Source of the DNA: Paludibacter sp.
GTDB taxonomy: Bacteria > Bacteroidota > Bacteroidia > Bacteroidales > Paludibacteraceae
Assembly (NCBI GenBank): GCA_024710005.1
Contig: JANJVQ010000025.1
Location: 1 to 64,000 of the forward strand
Direction: 5' to 3'
Length of the DNA stretch: 64,000 nucleotides
The notes below the pieces were generated by a model. It searched no databases and had not been told where the DNA came from. It was given only the letters and a program-made list of their open reading frames with translations. Below are positions 45,847 to 53,574 of the stretch, one piece after another. A program made the translations under genes and the position numbers. Every line of letters begins with the position of its first letter. Within the stretch, counting starts at the first letter, position 1.

Positions 45847-47253
45847 ATGAACAAGAACCTCCCGATATTAAGTCTGGCACTCCTCAGTAACCCTGTTGCT
45901 GAGGCAGCCATGCCGGCACCGCAACAAACACCAAACGTGCTTATCATTATTGGTGACGATTGCAGCTATTCCGACCTTAACGTGTACGGCGGGCCGAACA
46001 CCAAAACACCGAACCTGCACGCCCTGGCGAAGGAAGGTATGATTTTCAACCACTGTTACCAGGCGGCTCCCATGAGTTCTCCAACCAGGCATAATCTGTA
46101 CACCGGAGTATATCCCGTACGCAGCGGAGCCTATCCGAATCACACTTATGTGGATGACGATATCAAATCCTTCGTTCAGTATTTCAAACCGGCAGGATAC
46201 AGAACCGGGTTATACGGCAAAGAGCACGTGGCACCGAAAGAGGTATTCAGTTACGACTATCTGAATGATTATCCTGATGGAAATATGGATTACAATATCA
46301 TCAGAAATTACATCAGCAAGGATAAACAACAACCTTTTTTCTTAGTGGTAGCTTCCCATGAATCACACGGTCCGTTTACCGTTGGCGATCCTTCACAATG
46401 GGATCCTTCGAAAATTAAACTCCCCGAGCACTTAGTCGACACCAAAGAAACCAGGGAAGAATTTGTAAAATATTTAGCCGAAGTGGAAGTCCTCGACGAA
46501 CAAGTCGGTAAAATGATGGAAATACTGAAAAGTGAAGGCGTTTTCGACAATACCATCCTTATTTTCCTGAGCGAACAGGGCAATTCATTCCCTTTTGCCA
46601 AATGGACTTGCTACAATCAGGGATTACACAGCGCGATGATTATCAGTTATCCGAAAGCGGTGAAACCCGGGTCGGTGAGCAATGCATTGGTGGAATATGT
46701 GGATGTTATCCCAACCTTGCTTGATATCGCGCATATCAAAACTGAGCCCGGCGTATTGGATGGTAAAAGTTTTTATCCGGTGTTGAAACAAAAAACAGAT
46801 GAGCATAAGCAATATACATTTGGCATTCAAACCACGAGAGGTATTATTGCCGGAGCTGAATACTACGGCATTCGTTCGGCCGCCACGAAAGAGTACCGTT
46901 ACATCCGCAACCTGACACCCGAAGCTACTTTCGAAAATGTAGCTACCGGCAAGAAAGATGTGGTATGGCAATCCTGGTTAAAATCAGCCCAAACCAATGA
47001 ATGGGCAGCCCGTCGTGTCCGGGAGTTCCAACACCGTCCGGCTGAAGAAATGTATGACCTTGTGAACGACCCGCTGGAACTTAACAACCTGGCTGATGAT
47101 CCTCCTTACGCCGGCGTCAAAAAAGAACTCTCGGCAGCATTGGATGCCTGGATGTTACAACAGGGCGACAAGGGACAGGAAACCGAAATGAAAGCCATTG
47201 AACGCAAAGTAGGAAGCAGAAACAAACGATTAAAGCAATCTCAAAATCAATAG
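45847..47253 (+). CDS. Ser-type sulfatase
   Basis: A 468-residue sulfatase from ATG 45847, chosen because it begins directly with a signal peptide (about 1-20); an in-frame ATG at 45799 lies within an intergenic repeat. Metal ligands D37-D38 (IIGDDCSYSD); signature SSPTRHNLYTG starting at S77; then GVYPVRSGAYPNH. It is the paralog of the sulfatase at 160-1521 at the other end of the locus, sharing the DDCSY start, LVDTKETRE and the pattern near the C-terminus. Last gene of its operon, ending at a clear terminator. Confidence 0.93.
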   Translation: MNKNLPILSLALLSNPVAEAAMPAPQQTPNVLIIIGDDCSYSDLNVYGGPNTKTPNLHALAKEGMIFNHCYQAAPMSSPTRHNLYTGVYPVRSGAYPNHTYVDDDIKSFVQYFKPAGYRTGLYGKEHVAPKEVFSYDYLNDYPDGNMDYNIIRNYISKDKQQPFFLVVASHESHGPFTVGDPSQWDPSKIKLPEHLVDTKETREEFVKYLAEVEVLDEQVGKMMEILKSEGVFDNTILIFLSEQGNSFPFAKWTCYNQGLHSAMIISYPKAVKPGSVSNALVEYVDVIPTLLDIAHIKTEPGVLDGKSFYPVLKQKTDEHKQYTFGIQTTRGIIAGAEYYGIRSAATKEYRYIRNLTPEATFENVATGKKDVVWQSWLKSAQTNEWAARRVREFQHRPAEEMYDLVNDPLELNNLADDPPYAGVKKELSAALDAWMLQQGDKGQETEMKAIERKVGSRNKRLKQSQNQ

Positions 47254-47279
47254 CAGCAAAGAACTGAAGTTACGAAAGC

Positions 47280-47316
47280 AGCCGGTATCACATAAACTTG
47301 ATACCGGCTGTTTTAT
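47280..47316 (+). terminator. Rho-independent terminator
   Basis: A perfect 11-bp stem AGCCGGTATCA/TGATACCGGCT (47280-47290 and 47299-47309) with an 8-nt loop and a T-rich tail ends the operon 42017-47253. Confidence 0.88.
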
Positions 47317-47319
47317 TTC

Positions 47320-47384
47320 TGAACAATAATACACATATTACTAACAAAAGTGAAAGAATGAATGAATCTAACCTTCTACATTTG
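47320..47384 (+). promoter_or_regulatory. Promoter with regulon operator
   Basis: Half-sites TGAACAATAATA (47320-47331) and CTAACAAAAGTG (47341-47352) start 21 bp apart; 24 bp later is the -7 box TACATTTG (47377-47384). The site begins 11 bp after the terminator stem of the previous operon. It drives the gene at 47420. Confidence 0.76.
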
Positions 47385-47419
47385 TAATGTTAAACTATTC
47401 ATCATTAAATCTATTTCAA

Positions 47420-50400
47420 ATGAAAAACAAATACTTTAAACATCTCATTTCTCTTTTACTCTTACTTTTCACAAGCACTTTAATCTTTTCAAATCCGGCC
47501 GTACTGCTTGACGTGGATTTTACCCGCGACTCAGCCGAGTGGAAAACAAAATTCCCTACACCTACCTGGAACGCAGGAAACACAGTGTATCAAACAAGCG
47601 TTACCGAACTACAGATTGACGATTTCAAATTCAATGGAGCCTATGGTAAATTCAATGCAGGATCGGGCACCATGGGACAACCACTCTATATTGAGAACAT
47701 GACCAACTTTCGCCGTTGGGCTTTCAGAATCGGAACCGATGGCAGTTCGTATCTGGAATTACCCGAATTGAGCAGCATAGGCCGATTTACGGTATTCTGT
47801 AAAAATGCAAATACCAACAACGAGGTAGCCATGAATATTCAGCGCTTTGTCGATAATAACTGGCAAACCATCAAAACGGTTTATCTTCCACCCCATCATA
47901 ATCAAAATTTTGAACTTCAGAAAGAAGAATTTCTGAACATCAACGAACCCGTTAAATTAAGACTAACTGGTTCTGATAAGAATATCCATGTGTATGAAAT
48001 CAGGGCGCATGCCTATCATCCCGATTATCCGAAAGAAAAACCATTACGTTTAATTTTAGTCCCTGATGCTCAGACCTATGCCAATCAATCGCATTTAACC
48101 CATATATACGGAAATATCGCCGCGTGGATCAATAGCATGGCTGATGAAGTGAAATTCGTGCTGCAACAGGGCGATATAACACAACTCAATGATGCTGCTC
48201 AATGGTCGATAGCCGCCGGAGCTTTGAATCTGCTTGAAGGAAGAAACATTCCCATGACATATTGTGCTGGCAACCACGACATGGGACGACACGGTGATTC
48301 CAGAAACACCACCAATATGAATGCCTACCTCCCTCACTCCCGGTATAGCCGTGATGACTATTTCGGAGGCACCTTCGAACCGGGCACAGTTGACAATACC
48401 TGGCATACCTTTTCAAAGGGTGATTATAAATTCTTGATTCTTTCACTTGAATACTTACCCCGCAACAAGGTAATCAACTGGGCAAAAACTGTCATCGAAG
48501 CGCATCCGAAACACAATGTAATTATCAACACACACTCTTACCTTTCAGCAGGAGATGCATGGAACACCGGTATTCCGCAGGACGGACTGAAAGCTACCGG
48601 CGATGAAGCTCCCAACGATGGCAAAAACCTCTGGGAAAAATTAGTGCGACAATATGCCAATGTGCGGTTTGTATTCTCCGGTCACGTACTGGGTGATGGC
48701 GCCGGGAAATTAGTAAGCACCGGATTGAATGGCAACAAAGTGTATCAGTTTATCGCAAACTATCAGGGTGGTGTGGATGGTACACAGGATGAGAGAAACG
48801 GCATGAACCGGATACTCGACATTGAACCCGAACACAGGAGATTTACCATACGTACCTATTCTGATTATCAGAAGAGGTTTAACACCAGGACGGATCAGGT
48901 ATATTATTATACCGATGTGGACTTCATAAAAGATGGACCTGTTCAACAGCCCATTGTAGAACCAACTGATATCCTTTCCGAAGAAATTTCATCAAAAAGA
49001 TGGGAGGATGAATTAAAACTGTTAAACCCTGGCTATAACACGCCGGCAATAGGAGGCAGTAACGCTTTCACCAACCTGAACAGTACGGATTTGTATTTCA
49101 ACAAGTATAAATTATCTGGCGCCATTGAATCGCTCGCCGTATTACCCTGTGCTTCTACTGAAAACATACAGCACGACCACAATGGAGTGGCTGTAGCATT
49201 CCGCTTTACCAACAATGCAAGCGGAATTTTTGAACTACCGGAAGTACCCAAAGCCGGCTTACTCACCCTGCACGTGAAAAACGGGAACGGAGAAAACACG
49301 ACCATGCTGGCATTGGAGAAATATGACGAAGGCACCTGGAAATTCATCACATCTCTGGAACTATTGCCAAGCAATGCCCTTCGTACCTCACGGGATGAAA
49401 TCATCACCTACCCGGTCAACATCAACCAACCGGTAAAGCTGCGATTGCGCAACATGGGTACCCGTTACATCAATCTTTACAGAATCAGTCTGGGAGGTGA
49501 CCCGGCTCCTGAAAATCCAAAAGAAAGCTTCATGTTCAGTGAAGATTTTACGGGTTTCACAAGCTCGTCGTTGGTCAAAAATGATGATGTACTGATCATT
49601 ACCCCCCAAATTCTACAATCAACCTTGCCGGGTTGGGAGGCTAACAACACCCTGATTCAAATAGCAGGAGACAACAAGCGCCTGAGTATTGGTTCGGAAA
49701 GCGCCGACACGGCCTACATCAAACTTCCGGTCATGGATTTGTCACAACCCTTTCACATCAGCTTTGGTTTCCGCAACCGAAAGGGCGATAATCCTGTCGA
49801 TATTATGAACATGTACCTGGATGATAATTTACTGATCTGGCAGGGCTTCAACGAGCAGTACACTTTCTCCGGCTATCAAACCGATGCTTTTGTCGGTACA
49901 GCCAACAGTCGCATCACCATGACGGTACCCAAAATGGCCAACAGCGCTATGATGGTGGATGATATCGTGATTTACCGTTCGTTAAAACCGGCTATTACTG
50001 TGCCGTTCAAGGGCGAACTCGATTTCGGAAAAGTAGCCCGTACCACCACCAAAACAATCGACATCCCGCTGAAAGGTTACAACCTGTACAGCGACATTAA
50101 ATTAAGTTTGAAAAGCGGACAGCATTTTGCCGTCACCACCGGAAATACGGTCTCACAATCCACAGCAATTGCCGGCACCACCGTGACTGTGCAATTTACC
50201 GCTCCCGAATCTTTTGGCTTGCTGACCGACACGCTAATCATCAATGGGTTCGGGATTACCCCCAGAATCATGAACCTGAAGGCTGTGGATGAAGATTACA
50301 ATGACTTGCAGGCTGATATAAATAACGGAAACATCAGCATTCATAACAAAAATATCACGTTAAGCGGTTTTTCAAACCATCAACTCATGGTTTTTAATAC

Positions 50401-50533
50401 AACCGGTACCAAGGTTGCAGCAATCAATGGTACCAGTGACACTGAAACTGTTCATTTGAAAGAAAGAGGAGCTTACATCCTGCAATTGAAAAACGGAAAA
50501 CAAAACATGACAAGGAAAGTGATTGTTCAATAA
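47420..50533 (+). CDS. Multidomain metallophosphoesterase, T9SS-exported
   Basis: A 1037-residue protein from ATG 47420, giving a signal peptide (about 1-25); an ATG 33 bp upstream is in frame but less fitting. Order: N-terminal module (about 28-210), calcineurin-like domain with VPDAQTY, QQGDIT, GNHD (284-287), NTHSY and FSGHV, then one copy of the locus module (about 517-692), then the two beta domains also found in 36682 and 38393 (SEDFTGFT, DTAYIKLPVMDLS, IDIPLKGYNL), and a sorting domain (about 967-1037). It therefore joins the three recurring accessory parts of this locus in one chain. It is transcribed alone between its own promoter and terminator. Confidence 0.87.
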   Translation: MKNKYFKHLISLLLLLFTSTLIFSNPAVLLDVDFTRDSAEWKTKFPTPTWNAGNTVYQTSVTELQIDDFKFNGAYGKFNAGSGTMGQPLYIENMTNFRRWAFRIGTDGSSYLELPELSSIGRFTVFCKNANTNNEVAMNIQRFVDNNWQTIKTVYLPPHHNQNFELQKEEFLNINEPVKLRLTGSDKNIHVYEIRAHAYHPDYPKEKPLRLILVPDAQTYANQSHLTHIYGNIAAWINSMADEVKFVLQQGDITQLNDAAQWSIAAGALNLLEGRNIPMTYCAGNHDMGRHGDSRNTTNMNAYLPHSRYSRDDYFGGTFEPGTVDNTWHTFSKGDYKFLILSLEYLPRNKVINWAKTVIEAHPKHNVIINTHSYLSAGDAWNTGIPQDGLKATGDEAPNDGKNLWEKLVRQYANVRFVFSGHVLGDGAGKLVSTGLNGNKVYQFIANYQGGVDGTQDERNGMNRILDIEPEHRRFTIRTYSDYQKRFNTRTDQVYYYTDVDFIKDGPVQQPIVEPTDILSEEISSKRWEDELKLLNPGYNTPAIGGSNAFTNLNSTDLYFNKYKLSGAIESLAVLPCASTENIQHDHNGVAVAFRFTNNASGIFELPEVPKAGLLTLHVKNGNGENTTMLALEKYDEGTWKFITSLELLPSNALRTSRDEIITYPVNINQPVKLRLRNMGTRYINLYRISLGGDPAPENPKESFMFSEDFTGFTSSSLVKNDDVLIITPQILQSTLPGWEANNTLIQIAGDNKRLSIGSESADTAYIKLPVMDLSQPFHISFGFRNRKGDNPVDIMNMYLDDNLLIWQGFNEQYTFSGYQTDAFVGTANSRITMTVPKMANSAMMVDDIVIYRSLKPAITVPFKGELDFGKVARTTTKTIDIPLKGYNLYSDIKLSLKSGQHFAVTTGNTVSQSTAIAGTTVTVQFTAPESFGLLTDTLIINGFGITPRIMNLKAVDEDYNDLQADINNGNISIHNKNITLSGFSNHQLMVFNTTGTKVAAINGTSDTETVHLKERGAYILQLKNGKQNMTRKVIVQ

Positions 50534-50580
50534 AATATCGCCGGACATCAGACGCCGGACACCGGTCGCCAAACTAATGA
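50534..50580 (+). repeat. Intergenic heptamer-type repeat
   Basis: Degenerate words ATCGCCGGACATCAGACGCC and ACACCGGTCGCC follow the stop codon directly. They resemble the other repeats of this family but lack the GACATTWA end. Confidence 0.55.
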
Positions 50581-50609
50581 ATGGTGAAATCATCAGAACA
50601 AAAAGAGAA

Positions 50610-50640
50610 AGTCAGGAAGTAATATTTCTGGCTTTTTTTA
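50610..50640 (+). terminator. Rho-independent terminator
   Basis: A 9-bp stem with two G-T pairs (50610-50618 with 50625-50633) is followed by seven T. It ends the single-gene unit at 47420. Confidence 0.75.
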
Positions 50641-50672
50641 CATGCTATATAACATATTAAAATCAACAGTTC

Positions 50673-50737
50673 TGAACATGAGTAAAGATAAACTAAACAA
50701 AAGTGCAAGTAATTAATGCCAGAACTGATTAGATTTG
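50673..50737 (+). promoter_or_regulatory. Promoter with regulon operator
   Basis: Half-sites TGAACATGAGTA (50673-50684) and TAAACAAAAGTG (50694-50705) start 21 bp apart; 24 bp later is the -7 box TAGATTTG (50730-50737). It drives 50775-55749. Confidence 0.76.
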
Positions 50738-50774
50738 TAATGTGAAATAATTACAAAATCAGTATTCGTTTATT

Positions 50775-52553
50775 ATGAAGCATTTTACAATCATTTTTAT
50801 CATTCTTTTTCAGTTCGTTTTATTTAGTTTCTCTTCAGCAAAGGAATTAATCAACATTGATTTCACGCGTGATTCGACTAATTGGAAAACAGCTTTTCCG
50901 GAACCATCCTGGAATAGTTTACAAACTGAATTTACAAGCACTGTAGAGAACCAAACCATCGACAGTTACAACTTCAATGGTATATTCGGCACTTTTAATC
51001 CGGGTGTTGGCTCCATGGCACAGCCCATTAACATCGAAAACAACAGTCAGCGTCGCAAATGGGCTTTTCGCATCACCAATGCAACCACCTCATACATTGA
51101 GCTACCTGAACTTACGGGTATTGGTCGCTTTACCGTTTTTTGCAAAAACAGCAACGGCGCCAATGAAGCCAACTTTAAGATTCAAAAATTACAGGGTGAT
51201 AATTGGGTCGATTTACACATATTTTACATTCCACCGCATTACAATCAAAATTTTGAGATGCAGATGGAAAAGTTTCTGAACATCAACGAACCAGTAAAAC
51301 TGAGAATTGCAGGAGCAAACAGAAACATCCACATTTATGCTATCAAAGCTGAATCCTTTGTTGAGGCAGAACCTCGCGAAAAACCCTTACGATTAATATT
51401 ATTACCCGATCAGCAAAGTTATGCCAATCAGTCACACCTGAATCACATTTACGGCATACAATCTTTCTGGATTAACAAACATGCCGACAGCATCAGCTTT
51501 GTCATTAATCAGGGCGACATGACACAATTAAACAATTCAGCTCAGTGGTCAATTGCTGGTGGAGCACTGGGTTTACTCGAAGGCAGGAATATTCCTTTCA
51601 CCTTTTGTGCCGGCAACCACGACATGGGAACACACGCATCAGTAAGAAATACGAATATGATGAACGCTTATCTGCCGTACAACAGATATAGCCGTCACCC
51701 CTGGTTCGGTGGTACGCAGGAAAACAACAAAGTCGACAATACCTATCATACATTCACCTGGCGCAATTATAAATTCCTGATTCTGTCGCTGGAGTTCGGA
51801 CCTCGTAACAAGGTACTCGACTGGGCCAATACCATCATCGAGCAACATCCGCAGCACAATGTAATTATCAACACACATGCTTATATGTTCCAGGACAATA
51901 CCATTATCGGCAGTGACCCTAATCATCCGGGACAGCCACGCTCTTATGGCATCGGCAGCGATACCGGGGATGAATATCCGAACAATGGATTCGAAATGTG
52001 GAATAAACTCGTCAAAAAACATCCTAATTGTCTGTTCGTGTTCAGCGGACACGTAACCGGGAAAGGTATCGGAGAGCTGGTGAGCCAGGGCGATCGTGGT
52101 AACAAGGTGTATCAATTTTTAGCTAACTATCAGGGCGGTGTGGATGGCAGTCAGGACATGCGTAACGGCATGCTGAGAATCGTTGATTTAGACCCTGAAC
52201 ATGGCTCTTTCAGCATAAAAACCTATTCTCCTTATACAGATCAATTACATCCTGATGCCGAACAACACATTCAACATCAAAATGTAAACTTCATTCCCTA
52301 CGAACCCAATGCCACGAATAATCTTGATAATGATGACATCAGGTTGATTGTTCAGAATAAGAAAATTCACATAACCAGTAAAAAGGGAGAAAAAACTCAA
52401 CTGTCGGTTTATGACATCAAAGGTTCAAAAGTAAAACAAAAAACTTTTACACATCAGGCTCAAGTACAGCTGCCTGACACGGGTTATTACGTGATAAAAA
52501 TTCACCAAAAAGAAAGCAATAATTCCTTACACAGAAAAATTATGATATTATAA
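50775..52553 (+). CDS. Metallophosphoesterase with T9SS sorting domain
   Basis: A 592-residue paralog of the other three metallophosphoesterases. Signal peptide about 1-23; N-terminal module about 25-203 (WAFRITN, SYIELPEL, IGRFTVFCKN, PVKLRIAG); catalytic motifs LPDQQSY, NQGDMTQ, GNHD (280-283), NTHAY and FSGHV; sorting domain about 522-592 (LSVYDIKGSKVKQK). It is closest to the lipoprotein form at 24743 in the stretch GSDPNHPGQPRSYGIG, whereas 27104 and 47420 lack this loop. First gene of an operon with a module protein and a sulfatase. Confidence 0.86.
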   Translation: MKHFTIIFIILFQFVLFSFSSAKELINIDFTRDSTNWKTAFPEPSWNSLQTEFTSTVENQTIDSYNFNGIFGTFNPGVGSMAQPINIENNSQRRKWAFRITNATTSYIELPELTGIGRFTVFCKNSNGANEANFKIQKLQGDNWVDLHIFYIPPHYNQNFEMQMEKFLNINEPVKLRIAGANRNIHIYAIKAESFVEAEPREKPLRLILLPDQQSYANQSHLNHIYGIQSFWINKHADSISFVINQGDMTQLNNSAQWSIAGGALGLLEGRNIPFTFCAGNHDMGTHASVRNTNMMNAYLPYNRYSRHPWFGGTQENNKVDNTYHTFTWRNYKFLILSLEFGPRNKVLDWANTIIEQHPQHNVIINTHAYMFQDNTIIGSDPNHPGQPRSYGIGSDTGDEYPNNGFEMWNKLVKKHPNCLFVFSGHVTGKGIGELVSQGDRGNKVYQFLANYQGGVDGSQDMRNGMLRIVDLDPEHGSFSIKTYSPYTDQLHPDAEQHIQHQNVNFIPYEPNATNNLDNDDIRLIVQNKKIHITSKKGEKTQLSVYDIKGSKVKQKTFTHQAQVQLPDTGYYVIKIHQKESNNSLHRKIMIL

Positions 52554-52598
52554 ATATTAGTCGTCTACACCAGACCGGTGACTGGAGACATTTATTAT
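52554..52598 (+). repeat. Intergenic heptamer-type repeat
   Basis: GTCGTCTACACCAGACCGG and TGACTGGAGACATTTA fill the gap between two genes and end about 22 bp before the ATG at 52620. Confidence 0.6.
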
Positions 52599-52619
52599 TA
52601 ACATCAAAAACATATCATT

Positions 52620-53501
52620 ATGAAACATTTGAATTACTTTTTATTTATCGCTATTTTTTCTTTTGTTTTTAATCCTTTAACAAATGCACAGGAACTATGG
52701 CTTGATGAAGATTTTTCATCTGAAGCGTGGTCATTTGCCTTAGAAGAAGCCGGATTGATGCATCCACTGGCTGGAACAGTGGTTGACATTGGAGAGACAT
52801 ATGCAACTTTCCCGTTTAAACCAAATACATACGGTGATATCGAAGGGGTACAAGGTTTTTATATCAACGGGCACTGGTCGGGCAACTGGATTGATGAACC
52901 ACAGACGGGCTTAGATGGAGGAACCATCACTCATTCGATCCGGTTGAGAAATAACAATCTATCTTACATTCAGTTACCCAAGCTATCTAATGCAGGCAAG
53001 ATAACTGTCTATGTTAGAAATTCCAATGCTACAACAAACACAAGTTATCATATTGAGAAGCTGGAAGATGATAACACAACATGGACTAATCTGACTACTT
53101 TTACCACGGCTGGATACAACAATTATCCGGAAGGTGAATTCGATGACAAACATGTTTTTGAGGTGAACAGTTCAACACCCATCACACTGAGGGTCATGAA
53201 AAATACAGCAAGATTTATGAATGTTTTTAAAGTTACCATTGAAAAGTTTGCGGCATCTGGTATCAAGAACAATTTTAGTACTCGAACCAGCATACGCATA
53301 CAGGGTAAAACAATACATATCCAATCTGAACAAGAGGCAAACAGCAACATTCAATTAATTGACCTGTCAGGTCGTCAGGTATGGAACACACATACAGCTG
53401 AAAAACAAGTACAACTCCCGGCATCGATACAACAAGGTCTGTACATCGTCAGGATGGAAAACCAGCACGGATCGCTGAATCAATCTGTTGTTATTTATTA
53501 A
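52620..53501 (+). CDS. Small module protein with T9SS sorting domain (divergent copy)
   Basis: A 293-residue protein: signal peptide (about 1-23), a divergent copy of the locus module (about 25-215) and a sorting domain (about 222-293: IQLIDLSGRQVW, QQGLYIVRMEN). The module keeps DEDFSSEAWSFAL, SIRLRNNNLSYIQLPKL, NAGKITVYVRNSN and TPITLRVMKN but replaces the FDKY/GAIE stretch with an unrelated, aromatic-rich one (FYINGHWSGNWIDE). That stretch may be the ligand-facing face. No enzyme motif. It sits between a phosphoesterase and a sulfatase. Confidence 0.8.
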   Translation: MKHLNYFLFIAIFSFVFNPLTNAQELWLDEDFSSEAWSFALEEAGLMHPLAGTVVDIGETYATFPFKPNTYGDIEGVQGFYINGHWSGNWIDEPQTGLDGGTITHSIRLRNNNLSYIQLPKLSNAGKITVYVRNSNATTNTSYHIEKLEDDNTTWTNLTTFTTAGYNNYPEGEFDDKHVFEVNSSTPITLRVMKNTARFMNVFKVTIEKFAASGIKNNFSTRTSIRIQGKTIHIQSEQEANSNIQLIDLSGRQVWNTHTAEKQVQLPASIQQGLYIVRMENQHGSLNQSVVIY

Positions 53502-53562
53502 AACACCAGTCTCCGGTCACCATACTCCAGTCAGAAGTCTGGTGTCTGGAGACATTAAATCT
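53502..53562 (+). repeat. Intergenic heptamer-type repeat
   Basis: ACCAGTCTCCGGTCACC and AGTCAGAAGTCTGGTGTCTG lead to GGAGACATTAAAT, 16 bp before the ATG at 53575. An in-frame ORF can be extended upstream through the repeat, but the extension is low-complexity and precedes the signal peptide. Confidence 0.65.
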
Positions 53563-53574
53563 AATAAAACCCAC

